From JACVRW01 sp963813495 (GTDB lineage Bacteria; Actinomycetota; Thermoleophilia; Solirubrobacterales; Thermoleophilaceae): a stretch of 64,000 bases of DNA. Below are positions 16,473 to 24,788 of the stretch, in pieces. Location: positions 372,001 through 436,000 of the forward strand of contig CAWEZC010000005.1 of assembly GCA_963813495.1 (NCBI GenBank), given 5' to 3'. The position numbers were made by a program, and so were the translations under genes. Positions within the stretch are counted from its first letter, which is position 1. Every line of letters starts with the position of its first letter. Under the pieces are notes generated by a model. It searched no databases and was not told where the DNA came from. It worked only from the letters and a program-made list of their open reading frames with translations.

Positions 16473-16757
16473 GCCCCTAGACGCTTCCTGCGCCGAACCG
16501 GATACGTGTGCTGACGGGAAGCGTCCCTGGAGGCGATGTGCGGATGCGAGTCAGACTCGACGTAGCACGGGGGTAGCTACCTAAGCCGCTCCCGCAGCCC
16601 ACCGCGGCAAAAGAGAAGCCGGTGACCTCGATGGAACCACCAGGTGAGTCAGCGGAGCAGGATCTCGCATCGGCTCGCGGCTGAACCTTCGGTCAACGGT
16701 CGGCCCGATTTCTGCCGGTTGCAGGGACTTGCTGCCCCTTGCGTCCGCTCGCATGAG
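16473..16757. other. Intergenic stretch upstream of the sulfatase-type gene
   Basis: No gene supported. A short open frame on the minus strand at 16581-16787 overlaps the tRNA and reads the usual spurious tRNA translation (QVRVLPGA). Promoter elements for the sulfatase-type gene must lie here, but I see no convincing -35/-10 pair. Confidence 0.5.
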
Positions 16758-16831
16758 TGCCCCGGGCAGGACTCGAACCTGCGACATGCGGCTTAGAAGG
16801 CCGCCGCTCTATCCAGCTGAGCTACCGGGGC
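16758..16831 (-). tRNA. tRNA-Arg (anticodon TCT)
   Basis: 74-nt cloverleaf on the minus strand. Acceptor GCCCCGG pairs with CCGGGGC plus discriminator A; D arm GCTC...GAGC; anticodon stem GCGGC/GCCGC around loop CTTCTAA, giving anticodon TCT; T arm GCAGG-TTCGAGT-CCTGC. No CCA is encoded. Its 3' end points toward lower coordinates, where a degenerate copy of the same 3' end lies at 12989-13026. Confidence 0.97.
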
Positions 16832-16852
16832 GGGTACCGCAAAGCCTAGGCC

Positions 16853-17311
16853 TCATCGCCCTCCCCCTCCGCCGATCGAGGAACCGGAGAAGAAGAAGAA
16901 CCAGATCTCGAAGAGGACAGCGGCGAGCAGGACGCAGCCCACCACGATCCGCTCGGCCCCCGAGATACCTGCACCCGTCGCGTGGTGTTCGGGCCGCTCG
17001 CCCCGCATGCTGCGCAGCCAGGGCGCGTGAGTCCGCACACTGGGCTGCGTGCCGGTCGCCTCCTGATAGGCGCTCATCGTGATCCTGAGCAGCCGGTAGA
17101 GCCCCCAGCTGAAGGCGATCAGGCAGGCGATCACCGCGATGAACGCCCCCATCGAGGGCTGGCTCTCTTCCCCCTGCACCTGCGACCCGATCCAGAGCGC
17201 GAGCAGCGGGCTGCCGGTCCACAGGTTCAGAGCGAGGAAGGCCATCGCCGCGGCCAGGAGTATGGGCTTGAGTCGTCCTCTGGAGCCGGCGTCGACATGT
17301 GAACCGGTCAC
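16853..17311 (-). CDS. Membrane protein of unknown function (152 aa)
   Basis: Begins at GTG 17311, overlapping the DNA-glycosylase stop by 4 bp. Three to four hydrophobic helices are visible: ILLAAAMAFLALNLWTGSPLLALWIG, FIAVIACLIAFSWGLYRLLRI and IVVGCVLLAAVLFEIWFFFF, with a hydrophilic loop between helices two and three and a Gly-rich tail. No family recognised. The linkage to a DNA repair gene seems to be simple operon packing; nothing in the sequence ties it to repair. Confidence 0.75.
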   Translation of the reverse strand: MTGSHVDAGSRGRLKPILLAAAMAFLALNLWTGSPLLALWIGSQVQGEESQPSMGAFIAVIACLIAFSWGLYRLLRITMSAYQEATGTQPSVRTHAPWLRSMRGERPEHHATGAGISGAERIVVGCVLLAAVLFEIWFFFFSGSSIGGGGGR

Positions 17312-17850
17312 CGCGCCTTGGCCCACTCGGCCTTGTGCTCTCGCTTTGCCGCTTGGTAGCGCTCCAGCGCCTCCGGCGAGTCCACATCTCCGAGCGTCGG
17401 ATGCCAGGGCACGAGGTCGCGCGCGGCCTCCACTCCGAAATGCTTGGCCAGCACCGCGCCCAGCGCCTTGATCTTCATCTCACCGAAACCAGGGAGCGCA
17501 GCCAGGTTGGCGCGCAGTTCGTCCGAGTCCCCAGCGACGGTCCACACCCGCGCGGCATCACCGTCGTAGCGGTCGCGAACGTGAACGGCCAGCTCGTGCA
17601 CGCGCTTGGCCATCGAGCGGGGATACCGGTGGATCACCGGCTTGGCGAAGAACACGGGCTCGAGATCCGCGGCCGCCAGGGTGGCGGCGTCGATCGCGCC
17701 CAGGCGCTCCTTCAGCGCGAGCGGCCCCTGGAAGGCCTTCATCACTGTGACCTGCTGGTCGAGCTCGAAGCCCACCAGCAGGGCCATCGGATCCGAGGCG
17801 ATGAGCGCGTTGGCCTCGTCGGACTCGGTGAAATAGAGGCGGTCGGGCAC
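17308..17850 (-). CDS. HhH-GPD base-excision DNA repair protein
   Basis: About 180 residues; a small actinobacterial DNA glycosylase-like protein of the HhH-GPD superfamily. It opens RLYFTESDEANALIASDPMALLVGFELDQQVTVMKAFQGPLALKERLG, the family-typical start. The helix-hairpin-helix LRANLAALPGFGEMKIKALGAVLAKHFG follows, with the catalytic-Asp region near PWHPTLGDVDSPEAL. GTG 17850 is chosen since upstream in-frame sequence is atypical. It lies just outside the proposed island edge at 17.9 kb, while a second glycosylase (Ada-AlkA) lies just inside it. Confidence 0.88.
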   Translation of the reverse strand: MPDRLYFTESDEANALIASDPMALLVGFELDQQVTVMKAFQGPLALKERLGAIDAATLAAADLEPVFFAKPVIHRYPRSMAKRVHELAVHVRDRYDGDAARVWTVAGDSDELRANLAALPGFGEMKIKALGAVLAKHFGVEAARDLVPWHPTLGDVDSPEALERYQAAKREHKAEWAKAR

Positions 17851-17890
17851 AGGCCGATCGTACCCTGGCGCCACGCAATGCGGAATCCAG

Positions 17891-17904
17891 TCGGGGCGCC
17901 CGGA
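17891..17904 (+). other. Putative att remnant: 14-bp copy of the tRNA-Pro 3' end
   Basis: TCGGGGCGCCCGGA here is identical to 49406-49419, the discriminator plus acceptor/T-stem 3' end of the intact tRNA-Pro, in the same orientation. Similarity fades beyond it. Position next to a recombinase remnant and a shared 22-mer makes an attachment-site remnant likely, though 14 GC-rich bases alone could match by chance. Confidence 0.5.
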
Positions 17905-17940
17905 CAAGACCCGCATCCGGGGCGGGATAGCGGGGTCCGT

Positions 17941-17962
17941 GCGTCACTGTTGCGTCCCGGAT
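17941..17962 (+). repeat. 22-bp direct repeat, left copy
   Basis: Twenty-two bases, starting GCGTCACTGTTG and ending CGTCCCGGAT, are identical to 49293-49314, 31 kb away in the same orientation. The left copy sits 23 bp from the stop of the recombinase remnant; the right copy sits 92 bp from tRNA-Pro. It could be an integrase arm-binding site or part of a longer lost end repeat. Confidence 0.8.
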
Positions 17963-17984
17963 CACTCGCCCACCGCCCTCAGCT

Positions 17985-18272
17985 TCATGGGAACCACGTT
18001 CTCAGCAGCGAACGCCCTGTCCACTTCTCGAGCGCCCCTACGTCGCCGTGGCCGTAGATCGCCAGCATCTTGTCTACGGTGCCCAGCGACCAGCCCGCCT
18101 GGGCGGCGATAGCCCGCCTTGACATGCCGAGCGTGGTCCACATGTAGTGCACCCCGTAGTGCTTGGTGGCGTGGTAGAAGTCGAACCCCAGCCCGGCGCG
18201 GGCGAGCACCTGCGCCCAGTAGCTCGACATCGTTGACTGCGACAGCCGCTTGCCCAGCTTCGACGTGAACAC
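17985..18272 (-). pseudogene. Tyrosine recombinase (phage-type integrase), C-terminal fragment
   Basis: 95 codons preserving only the end of the catalytic domain: a box-II-like FYHATKHYGVHYMWTTLGMSRRAIAAQAGW and the nucleophile region DKMLAIYGHGD with the Tyr. Box II reads HxxK rather than HxxR. The first catalytic Arg, the core-binding domain and any arm-binding domain are absent, and the sequence upstream of 18272 has no recombinase similarity before the Ada-AlkA gene end at 18423. It is therefore a non-functional remnant that marks the left end of the proposed island. Confidence 0.75.
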
Positions 18273-18422
18273 CAGCTATGCCACGCAATTACAGCAGCTT
18301 TGGGACGCCACCCGGCGTCGACACGGACGCCCGCTTGGCCCGCGGTAAGCGGGGGGTGAGCGACGGAGCGGGACGGCTCGCCCGTGCGGGCTCTGCCGCG
18401 CTTGCGCTTCGCGTCGTGCCGA

Positions 18423-19943
18423 TCAGCCTTCAGATCGTGACGGTCCGGCTCTATGAGGTCGGGCCGCTTTGCTGTTGGGCGTTGCGCGGGCATGGTCCAG
18501 GCTCGTCCATAGCTGGAGGGCGGCGTATGCGCGCCAGGGCCGCCATCGCTGTTGCATGACCGCGAGCGAGCGGGTGTCGTGCGGGCGATCCAGGGCCTTG
18601 AGTGCGCGGCGAAGGCCGGCGTCGCCGTGCGGGAATGCATCGGGATCGTGGAATCCTCGCATCGCCACGTACCCAGCGGTCCTGGGTCCAATCCCATGTA
18701 TCGCGAGTAGCCGGGTGAGCGCTTCCCTCGGGTCTGAGCCGGCGTCGATGCGCACTTCACCGTTGGCGAGTCTGGCGGCGAGAGTCTGTAACCCGTCGCG
18801 GCGTAGGCCCAGCCCGGCAAACGCCTTGGGGTCAGCTTCGGCGAGTACCGCGGCGGCCGGGAACAGATGTGTCACGGTCCCGAGCGGCTGTTCCAGCGGC
18901 GTGCCGAACGTTTCGACGAGATGGGCTGTTTGTGTCCGTGCTGCCTGCAGCGAAGCGTGCTGACCGAGCAGCGCGCGCAGCGCGAGTTCGTCGCCGTTGA
19001 CGCAGCCGGGCACTCGCAGTCCCGGCCGCGCGCGCACGAGGCCGCCGATCAGCTGGTCGTGGCCGAGCGCCTCGGCAATGGCCTGAGGGTCGGCGTCGAG
19101 GTCGAGCAAGCGCCGACAGCGTGCTACCGCCGTGGCGAGGTCGCGAAGATCGTCGAGGCGGAGGACGCAGCGGACGGCACGCGGTTCCGGGGTCAGCTCG
19201 ACGATCCCGACGCCGTGATCGAGGCTCAGCGCCCGCCGATAGGTACCGCCGCGGAGCTCTTCGAGACCGGGGACTGCGCGCGCTTCGAGGAATCGCAGCA
19301 AGGCGGCTCCGTCGAAGGGCTCCCGGCAGCTCAGGCGAAGCTCGACGATTCCCGGCGACCGGGGACGGGCCCGGTTCGACCGCTCCCGCAGCTCGCTCGG
19401 GGTCGACGCGAACACGTCTCTGATCGTGTCGTTGAACTGGCGGACGCTATGGAACCCGGCCGTCAAGGCCGCCTCGGCGAAGGGCATGGCGGTCGACTCG
19501 ATCAGGAGCCGGGCCGTGTTGGCGCGCTGCGCGCGCGCCAGTGCGACCGGGCTTGCGCCGACCTGCTCGGACAGGAGTCGGCGAAGCTGGCGATCGCTGA
19601 AGCCCAATCGCTTGGCGAGCCCGGGGACGCCTTCGCGGTCGACGATGCCGTCTCCGATCAAGCGCATCGCGCGTGCGACACTGTCGGCGCGCCAGTTCCA
19701 GTCGGGTGAGCCGGGCGCCGCGTCGGGGCGGCAGCGCTTGCAGGCGCGGAAGCCGGCCGACTGCGCGGCGGCCGCCGTCGGGTAGAAGCGCACATTCGCG
19801 CGTTTCGGTTGGCGCGCCGGGCAGCTCGGCCGGCAATAGAGCCTCGTCGAGGTGGCGGCTATGAAGAAGATGCCGTCGTAGCGCGGGTCTCGGCTGTCGC
19901 TCAGCCGGTAGCAGCTCTCGAAGTCCTCGACGATGGCGCTCAT
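18423..19943 (-). CDS. Ada-type regulator fused to AlkA-type DNA-3-methyladenine glycosylase
   Basis: 506-residue fusion for alkylation repair. Residues ~1-80: Ada zinc domain with four Cys (RLYCRPSCPARQ and FRACKRCRPD) that senses methyl-phosphotriesters. Residues ~85-190: AraC-type HTH (LAKRLGFSDRQLRRLLSEQVGASP, ALTAGFHSVRQFNDTIRDVFASTPSELR). Residues ~200-490: AlkA glycosylase with helix-hairpin-helix LLAIHGIGPRTAGYVAMRGF and catalytic Asp in AFPHGDAGLRRAL. No O6-methyltransferase (PCHR) domain is present. ATG 19943 gives the usual start. It may autoregulate and control the divergent gene at 20077 through the 133-bp spacer. Confidence 0.92.
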   Translation of the reverse strand: MSAIVEDFESCYRLSDSRDPRYDGIFFIAATSTRLYCRPSCPARQPKRANVRFYPTAAAAQSAGFRACKRCRPDAAPGSPDWNWRADSVARAMRLIGDGIVDREGVPGLAKRLGFSDRQLRRLLSEQVGASPVALARAQRANTARLLIESTAMPFAEAALTAGFHSVRQFNDTIRDVFASTPSELRERSNRARPRSPGIVELRLSCREPFDGAALLRFLEARAVPGLEELRGGTYRRALSLDHGVGIVELTPEPRAVRCVLRLDDLRDLATAVARCRRLLDLDADPQAIAEALGHDQLIGGLVRARPGLRVPGCVNGDELALRALLGQHASLQAARTQTAHLVETFGTPLEQPLGTVTHLFPAAAVLAEADPKAFAGLGLRRDGLQTLAARLANGEVRIDAGSDPREALTRLLAIHGIGPRTAGYVAMRGFHDPDAFPHGDAGLRRALKALDRPHDTRSLAVMQQRWRPWRAYAALQLWTSLDHARATPNSKAARPHRAGPSRSEG

Positions 19944-20076
19944 CGTCGCATCTGAAGTCCAGGCTACCAGCGGTTTTCGGCCACTTCGGCAAGCTGCCAC
20001 TGAGTTGGCCGAATCCCGCCAGTCGCCGCCCTGTCAACGGCGTAGCGTAGAGCCGACCGACAGCGAGAGGAGCGGC

Positions 20077-21588
20077 ATGACCGGACAAGGAGCAGCGACA
20101 CCTCGCGTGAGCCGGCGGACCGACAGCCGGCGCATGAAGGCGAGCCCCATCGACGTCGCCGGACTCGACGGCGGTCTTGTGAGGCTGACGCCGGAGCAGC
20201 TCGACGGGCTCGACTCGCGGGTCGAGTGCCAGTTGCTTCGAGCGGGCGCCGCGGGCTGGGACGACGCAGTGCGCGTCTGGAACGGCATGGTCGCCAAAGC
20301 CCCCGCACTAGTCATCCAGCCGACCTCGGCCGCCAATGTCGCTGCGGTCGTCGGGTTCGCGCGTGATCAGGGTCTGTTGTTGAGCATCAAGGGCGGGGGC
20401 CACAACATGGCCGGAACCTCGATCGCCGAGCGCGGTCTGACGCTCGACATGTCGGGCATGCGCGACGTCGCCGTCGTCCCGGACGCGAGGCTCGCGCGCG
20501 TCGGCTCTGGGTGTCTGCTTAAAGACGTCGACCGGGCGACACAGGCGCACGCACTGGCCACGCCGTTGGGCTCGTTCAACTCGGAAGTCGGCGTCCCTGG
20601 CCTGACGCTCGGCGGCGGCTTGGGTTACCTCACGCGTCGCTTCGGCTGGACGGTGGACAACCTTGAGGAGGTCGAGATCGTCACCGCGGACGGCCAGATC
20701 CGGAGGGCCAGCGGCGACGAGAACGCCGACCTCTTCTGGGCGCTCCGGGGCGGTGGCGGCAACTTCGGCGTCGTCACTCGGTTCACGTTCCGCCTGCACG
20801 AGGTCGGCCCGATCATCACCGGCGGCCTCATCGTCTGGAGTGCCGAGCGGGTCGACGACGTGCTCGCGACCTACCGCGAGCTCACCGAATCGGGCCCGCG
20901 GGAGTTGACCGCGGCCGTGACCGTGCGCCTAGCGCCGCCGGCCCCGTTCCTCCCAGAGGAGTGGCACGCGAAGCCGATCATCGGGCTGCTGGTGTGCCAC
21001 AGCGGCGCAGACGCCGAGGCCGACCTCGCCCCGGTACGCGCCCTCGGCGACCCCATCGCCGACCTCATCACCGAGAAGCCCTACAGCGACCAGCAGTCGA
21101 TGCTCGACGGTATGGAGCCCAGGGGACACCGCTACTACTGGAAGACCGAGTACCTGGCCGGGCTGACGGATGAGTTCCTCGACACCTTCCGCGACAGCGC
21201 CTTGAAGGTGACGTCGCCGCTGTCGGAGTCGATCGTCATCCACCTCGCGGGTGAGCTGAACGAACGGGCCGACGACGATGGGGCGGTCGGCAACCGCGAC
21301 GCCCTGTACATGACCGCGTTCGCCGGTCAGTGGCCGGCCGACACCGCCGACGACGAGCACGTGGCCTGGGTCCGGCAGGCATGGGAGAGCATCCGGCACC
21401 TGTCGACAGGGGGCAACTACCTCAACTTCCAGACCGCCGACGAGGACGAGCAGCGGGTCCGGGCAACCTACGGCCCCAACTTCGATCGCCTCGTCGAAGC
21501 CAAAGAGACGTACGACCCGGAAAATCTGTTCCGCCGCAACCGAAACATCCGACCTCGAGCCCGAGCCGGGACGCCGGGCCCGACCTAA
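20077..21588 (+). CDS. FAD-linked oxidoreductase with BBE domain
   Basis: 503-residue PCMH/BBE-type flavoprotein (berberine-bridge/glucooligosaccharide-oxidase-like). FAD domain: PTSAANVAAVVGFARDQGLLLSIKGGGHNMAG, where the His is the usual covalent FAD site. GVPGLTLGGGLGYLTRRFG occupies the region that holds a second, Cys linkage in bicovalent members; here there is no Cys. Then DENADLFWALRGGGGNFGVVTRF. The C-terminal BBE motif is GGNYLNFQTADED, with PENLFRRNRNI at the end. ATG 20077 follows GAGAGGAGC. Substrate (sugar or alkaloid-type alcohol) unknown. It is divergent from Ada-AlkA. Confidence 0.9.
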   Translation: MTGQGAATPRVSRRTDSRRMKASPIDVAGLDGGLVRLTPEQLDGLDSRVECQLLRAGAAGWDDAVRVWNGMVAKAPALVIQPTSAANVAAVVGFARDQGLLLSIKGGGHNMAGTSIAERGLTLDMSGMRDVAVVPDARLARVGSGCLLKDVDRATQAHALATPLGSFNSEVGVPGLTLGGGLGYLTRRFGWTVDNLEEVEIVTADGQIRRASGDENADLFWALRGGGGNFGVVTRFTFRLHEVGPIITGGLIVWSAERVDDVLATYRELTESGPRELTAAVTVRLAPPAPFLPEEWHAKPIIGLLVCHSGADAEADLAPVRALGDPIADLITEKPYSDQQSMLDGMEPRGHRYYWKTEYLAGLTDEFLDTFRDSALKVTSPLSESIVIHLAGELNERADDDGAVGNRDALYMTAFAGQWPADTADDEHVAWVRQAWESIRHLSTGGNYLNFQTADEDEQRVRATYGPNFDRLVEAKETYDPENLFRRNRNIRPRARAGTPGPT

Positions 21589-21590
21589 CC

Positions 21591-21740
21591 GCCTTGCGTG
21601 TGCTGATCGTCGGCGCCGGTATTGCCGGGGGCCCCAGTCAGCGCCTTGCTGCGACTCTGACGGAGTCGGACACCCGGCCGCGGATCCGCTTGTCGACAAG
21701 TCCAGGAGCGACGCTGGAGCCGATCATTGGCCATCTCGCT
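21591..21740 (+). pseudogene. N-terminal scrap of an FAD-dependent monooxygenase
   Basis: Directly after the oxidoreductase stop, LRVLIVGAGIAGGP reads as the start of a flavin monooxygenase (Rossmann GxGxxG, beginning at GTG 21600). Similarity then ends and the frame becomes low quality. I infer a monooxygenase gene that was mostly deleted. Only ~15 residues are convincing. Confidence 0.4.
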
Positions 21741-22763
21741 CCGATCGGGCTCGGGTCGTCTGGAGAGACTGGGCCACGACGACAGGGTGAGCTCATGGAT
21801 CGACCGCGAGTAAGCCGCAGCGAAGCCGCCTTCATCATTGGAGTGCCGCTCGCGTGGGCTGCCTGCACCTCTTTCATCCAAAGGGCGAGGCCGATGAGAT
21901 CTAGCTGAATCTCCAGGATCAGGTGACCGCCGCGCTTGTGGTGCACATCGCCCCCGTTTCCGCCTAGCGCCAAGGACCGCGCCCTGGTAGGGCGCTAGAC
22001 CAGCCCGAGCGTGAACGAGAGTGTCTGCGGTTTCGCTACGCGATCTGCGTCATCACCGGAATCAGTGACCTTTGCGAGCAACTCCGGTTGTCGGTACCCG
22101 TGCGCAACATTGGGTCCGGCGTCGCCCGAATACCATCTGCCGGCTGATTCGCGGCTACAGCCGAACCGGCTCGGCGGCGTGTCTCGTGCCTTGCTTCGCC
22201 GCCGCCCGCGAGCGGCGAACGCCCGGGCCACACGCAGGCGCGACAGCTGGGCCCCGCCCGGCTCCAGCTTGGCGATCACCCATGCGACGAGCACGGCTCG
22301 CCACTGTACGCCATACACGCGGCCACCGAGATGAAGGCGCGCGGCGCACCACCCCGCCGCAACTAGAAGCGTCGCCCCGGCGCCATGCCCACACCTGACC
22401 GGCGACCTGGACTTGCAGCTAGGCGGCAGAGCTCGAGCTCGCGGCGGCGGCGCTGCGGAAGATCGGCCATGCTCGAATCCTCAGCTCGAATGCCCGCATG
22501 CGCGCCTCGAGTTGGTTGAAGACGTCTCGGGCGGAGGTCGACCCGCTCGATCTACAAGGCGCGCAGTGTCAACGGCGCAGGTGGTCCACTATTCGGCCGG
22601 CGCCGACACGGGGCGCACCTTCGTTCGCGGGGTCGCGCGCCGCGGGCGCGCTTCCTCGAGGAAGGCGCCGGAGCTGCGCTGGAGGATGGCCGTTGTCTCG
22701 GCGGCTGTGCGGTCCGCGTCGGTTGGTGGTATCACCTGGATGAGGCGAGTCGGAGGTGAGGCG
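21741..22763. other. About 1 kb without a supported gene
   Basis: Open frames here are short, differ in all frames, and show no family-like sequence or good start signals. It looks like decayed DNA between the flavoprotein gene and the DUF1918 gene. Confidence 0.55.
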
Positions 22764-22961
22764 ATGGAGTTGAAGGTTGGGAATCGCGTCGAGGTCGAGT
22801 CGGAATCGCCCGAGCGGCGGCCGCGGATGGGCGTCATCAAGGAGGTGGTGCGGGACGCGGCTTCCCCTCGCTATCGCATTCGCTGGGACGACGGGCACGA
22901 GAGCATCTACACCCCTGCGGCGGGGGCGCTGCGTCGCGCCGGCCCGAGCGAGAAGACGTAG
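22764..22961 (+). CDS. DUF1918 domain protein (65 aa)
   Basis: Small beta-barrel-like protein of the DUF1918 type: MELKVGNRVEVESES opens the fold, MGVIKEVVRDAASPRYRIRWDDGHESIYTP is the diagnostic core, and a short polar tail ends it. Start at ATG 22764 behind a strong GGAGGTGAGG site. Length is normal. Function unknown; members are widespread in actinobacteria as single genes. It stands alone in a gene-poor stretch. Confidence 0.85.
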   Translation: MELKVGNRVEVESESPERRPRMGVIKEVVRDAASPRYRIRWDDGHESIYTPAAGALRRAGPSEKT

Positions 22962-23452
22962 AACCCGACAGCAGGGCGCAGGAACGGGACGGCGGCCGCA
23001 CGGGCCCGCGGATAGAGCCCGAAGCGTCCCCGACCACACCGGCGCGACCACCAGGGCGGGGCGCGATGCCGCCCTTGCGGTGCAGCTAGCGGATTGGTTG
23101 GTATCGGCCTGAGAAGGGAGTACTGTGGGTAGTTGAGCTGACCCTGCGGGCAGGACTTCAGCCTCTAGGCCCGAAAGCCACCGAAGCGCGGCTGCGTTGA
23201 GGCGCGGAGCTTGAGGCCATGATCGAGACCCGCAGGGCCTAGCCGCTGATTCACGCGTTTGGCTCTCGTTCCCTCTACCTCTCGCGCGACACGCTCGATG
23301 AGGGTCGGGAGGTCTTCACAATGCAAACGCAGCGCACCGTCGCCGGAGCGCCCACCCTACTGTCGCCAGAGTCGACACTCGTCACAGCGCCAGTGGTGCC
23401 GCGGCGCTCGGCGCGTCGAGCGACCGCGCGGCGCGCCCATAACCGTCGCGCC
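22962..23452. other. Gene-free stretch, ~490 bp
   Basis: No open frame with recognisable protein similarity. An in-frame upstream ATG at 23321 could extend the winged-helix gene, but those 44 residues are low-complexity. Confidence 0.5.
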
Positions 23453-23632
23453 ATGGCCCGTCAGCGCAAGCCCGACGTCGAGGCGCGCATCATCGAATAC
23501 CTGAAAGACCACCCGCAGAGCACTACCGGCGACATCGCGAAGCGATTGAACGCCAACCGCGGCACGATCGGCGCGGGGCTGTCGCACCTGGTTCGGGCCC
23601 GCGAGATCACCAAGGAATACGCGGTCAAATAG
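23453..23632 (+). CDS. Small winged-helix DNA-binding protein (59 aa)
   Basis: ARQRKPDVEARIIEYLKDHPQSTTGDIAKRLNANRGTIGAGLSHLVRAREITKEYAVK has the layout of a minimal winged helix: helix 1 (VEARIIEYLKD), helix-turn-helix (TTGDIAKRLNANRGTIGAGLSHL) and the beta wing (REITKEYAVK). ATG 23453 is chosen because the preceding 44 in-frame codons are compositionally poor. It may act as a small regulator, or as a DNA-binding module like those in DprA/MarR-type proteins. The next gene starts 2 bp after its stop, so they are co-transcribed. Confidence 0.65.
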   Translation: MARQRKPDVEARIIEYLKDHPQSTTGDIAKRLNANRGTIGAGLSHLVRAREITKEYAVK

Positions 23633-23634
23633 CC

Positions 23635-23886
23635 ATGGCGCACACCCTCAGCCAGCGCGTGACGTCCGCCGCGCGGGCCCCGGACCAAGAGGTCGGGCCG
23701 ACCATCACCGCCGTGCTGGACGACGGCCCGCTGCGAGGCATACGCATGGACGCTGAGGTCGTCGAGGGCCGACCACCGAGCACGGTCAATGTGCCCGCCG
23801 ACGACGGCAGCACGTGCCGCTACTGCCTGGCGGACTGGGTCCAGGGCGGTCCGTCCGCGGTGTACACGTTTCTCTACCGCGTGTAG
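23635..23886 (+). CDS. Hypothetical protein (83 aa), coupled to winged-helix gene
   Basis: Starts at ATG 23635, 2 bp after the previous stop. Sequence looks folded: PTITAVLDDGPLRGIRMDAEVVEGRPPSTVNVP (beta-rich), then a CRYC pair and a hydrophobic end AVYTFLYRV. There is no signal peptide or membrane helix. No family recognised. Coupling to a small DNA-binding protein suggests a two-gene regulatory or toxin-antitoxin-like unit, but nothing beyond arrangement supports that. Confidence 0.55.
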   Translation: MAHTLSQRVTSAARAPDQEVGPTITAVLDDGPLRGIRMDAEVVEGRPPSTVNVPADDGSTCRYCLADWVQGGPSAVYTFLYRV

Positions 23887-24788
23887 ACACCCCCGCGGCA
23901 CACACCAGTCCGTCCCGCGGCACACGCCGTCGGCCGCCTTGAGGCGCCACTCTCCGCCGGCGCCTGTCCTCATGCTGGGGATCGGCCTCGTGGCGTAAGC
24001 CCACTCGGGCGCGGGTTCCCGACGGGCTCGCGGTATGCGACCGCGATGGCCACCTCCGGCGGTGCTCCGTTGCGGTGAGGTCCGCGCGCCATGAGAACGA
24101 CCAGGCGTCAGGTGCAGGGTTATTCACCGACAAGCTACGGGCGCTTGGCCCTCCATGCGAGATCGAGGAAGTAGGGGTTCTCGATGCATATCTTGCACTC
24201 GTTCAGGGCGGGCGTGAGCATGCGAATGGCGCCTCCGCTTGGGCGGATCGCGTGGACCGCGCCTGTGCGAGTTGCAGAAGACCGTTCGGGGAGGCCGGCT
24301 CCTTGCTGTGAGCGCCGCAGCGCCCCCCGAAACGGCCAGCCAGGCCTGCACCCACCTTTGCCGACGTGGGACACCGATGCCATTTTCGGGGGAGCTGCTG
24401 CGACCAAAGGTGCCCGCTCCCCGCGACGAGCGAGCGTCGTGCGACCATTGCGGCAGACGCCCTCTTCGGACGACGAGCAGGCGTCCGCGCAGCTCTCGAC
24501 CTCGCGCCTGCTTTCGGGGAGAGCGGGCGTGTCCCCGCACACGCGGTCATCTACCGCAACAATGGGAGGACCGTGTTGTAGTGAGCCTGCATATGCCAGG
24601 TACTGCAGGGGACGAGCCAGTGGTCGGCGTCACGGCCCGCCGGTGGCCACGCGAACAGGAGACTTCCCCACACCGCGTCCAACCCGCTGCTGGTCCCTTA
24701 CGGGTCAGCAACGAAGCCCGGGAGCAGCGAGTGGGTCCCGTCTCGCATCGGAGTAGCAGCGCGACAGCCGGAGGTCTACAGTCGCCCT
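23887..24788. other. About 0.9 kb without a supported gene
   Basis: Overlapping short frames in all six phases, no family resemblance. A short GC-rich segment at 24505-24548 resembles one at 49022-49063. Otherwise I see only apparently decayed sequence. Confidence 0.5.

Noticed and set aside
16581..16787. Minus-strand frame reading MSQVRVLPGA
   Set aside because: This is the usual spurious translation of a tRNA gene, here tRNA-Arg.
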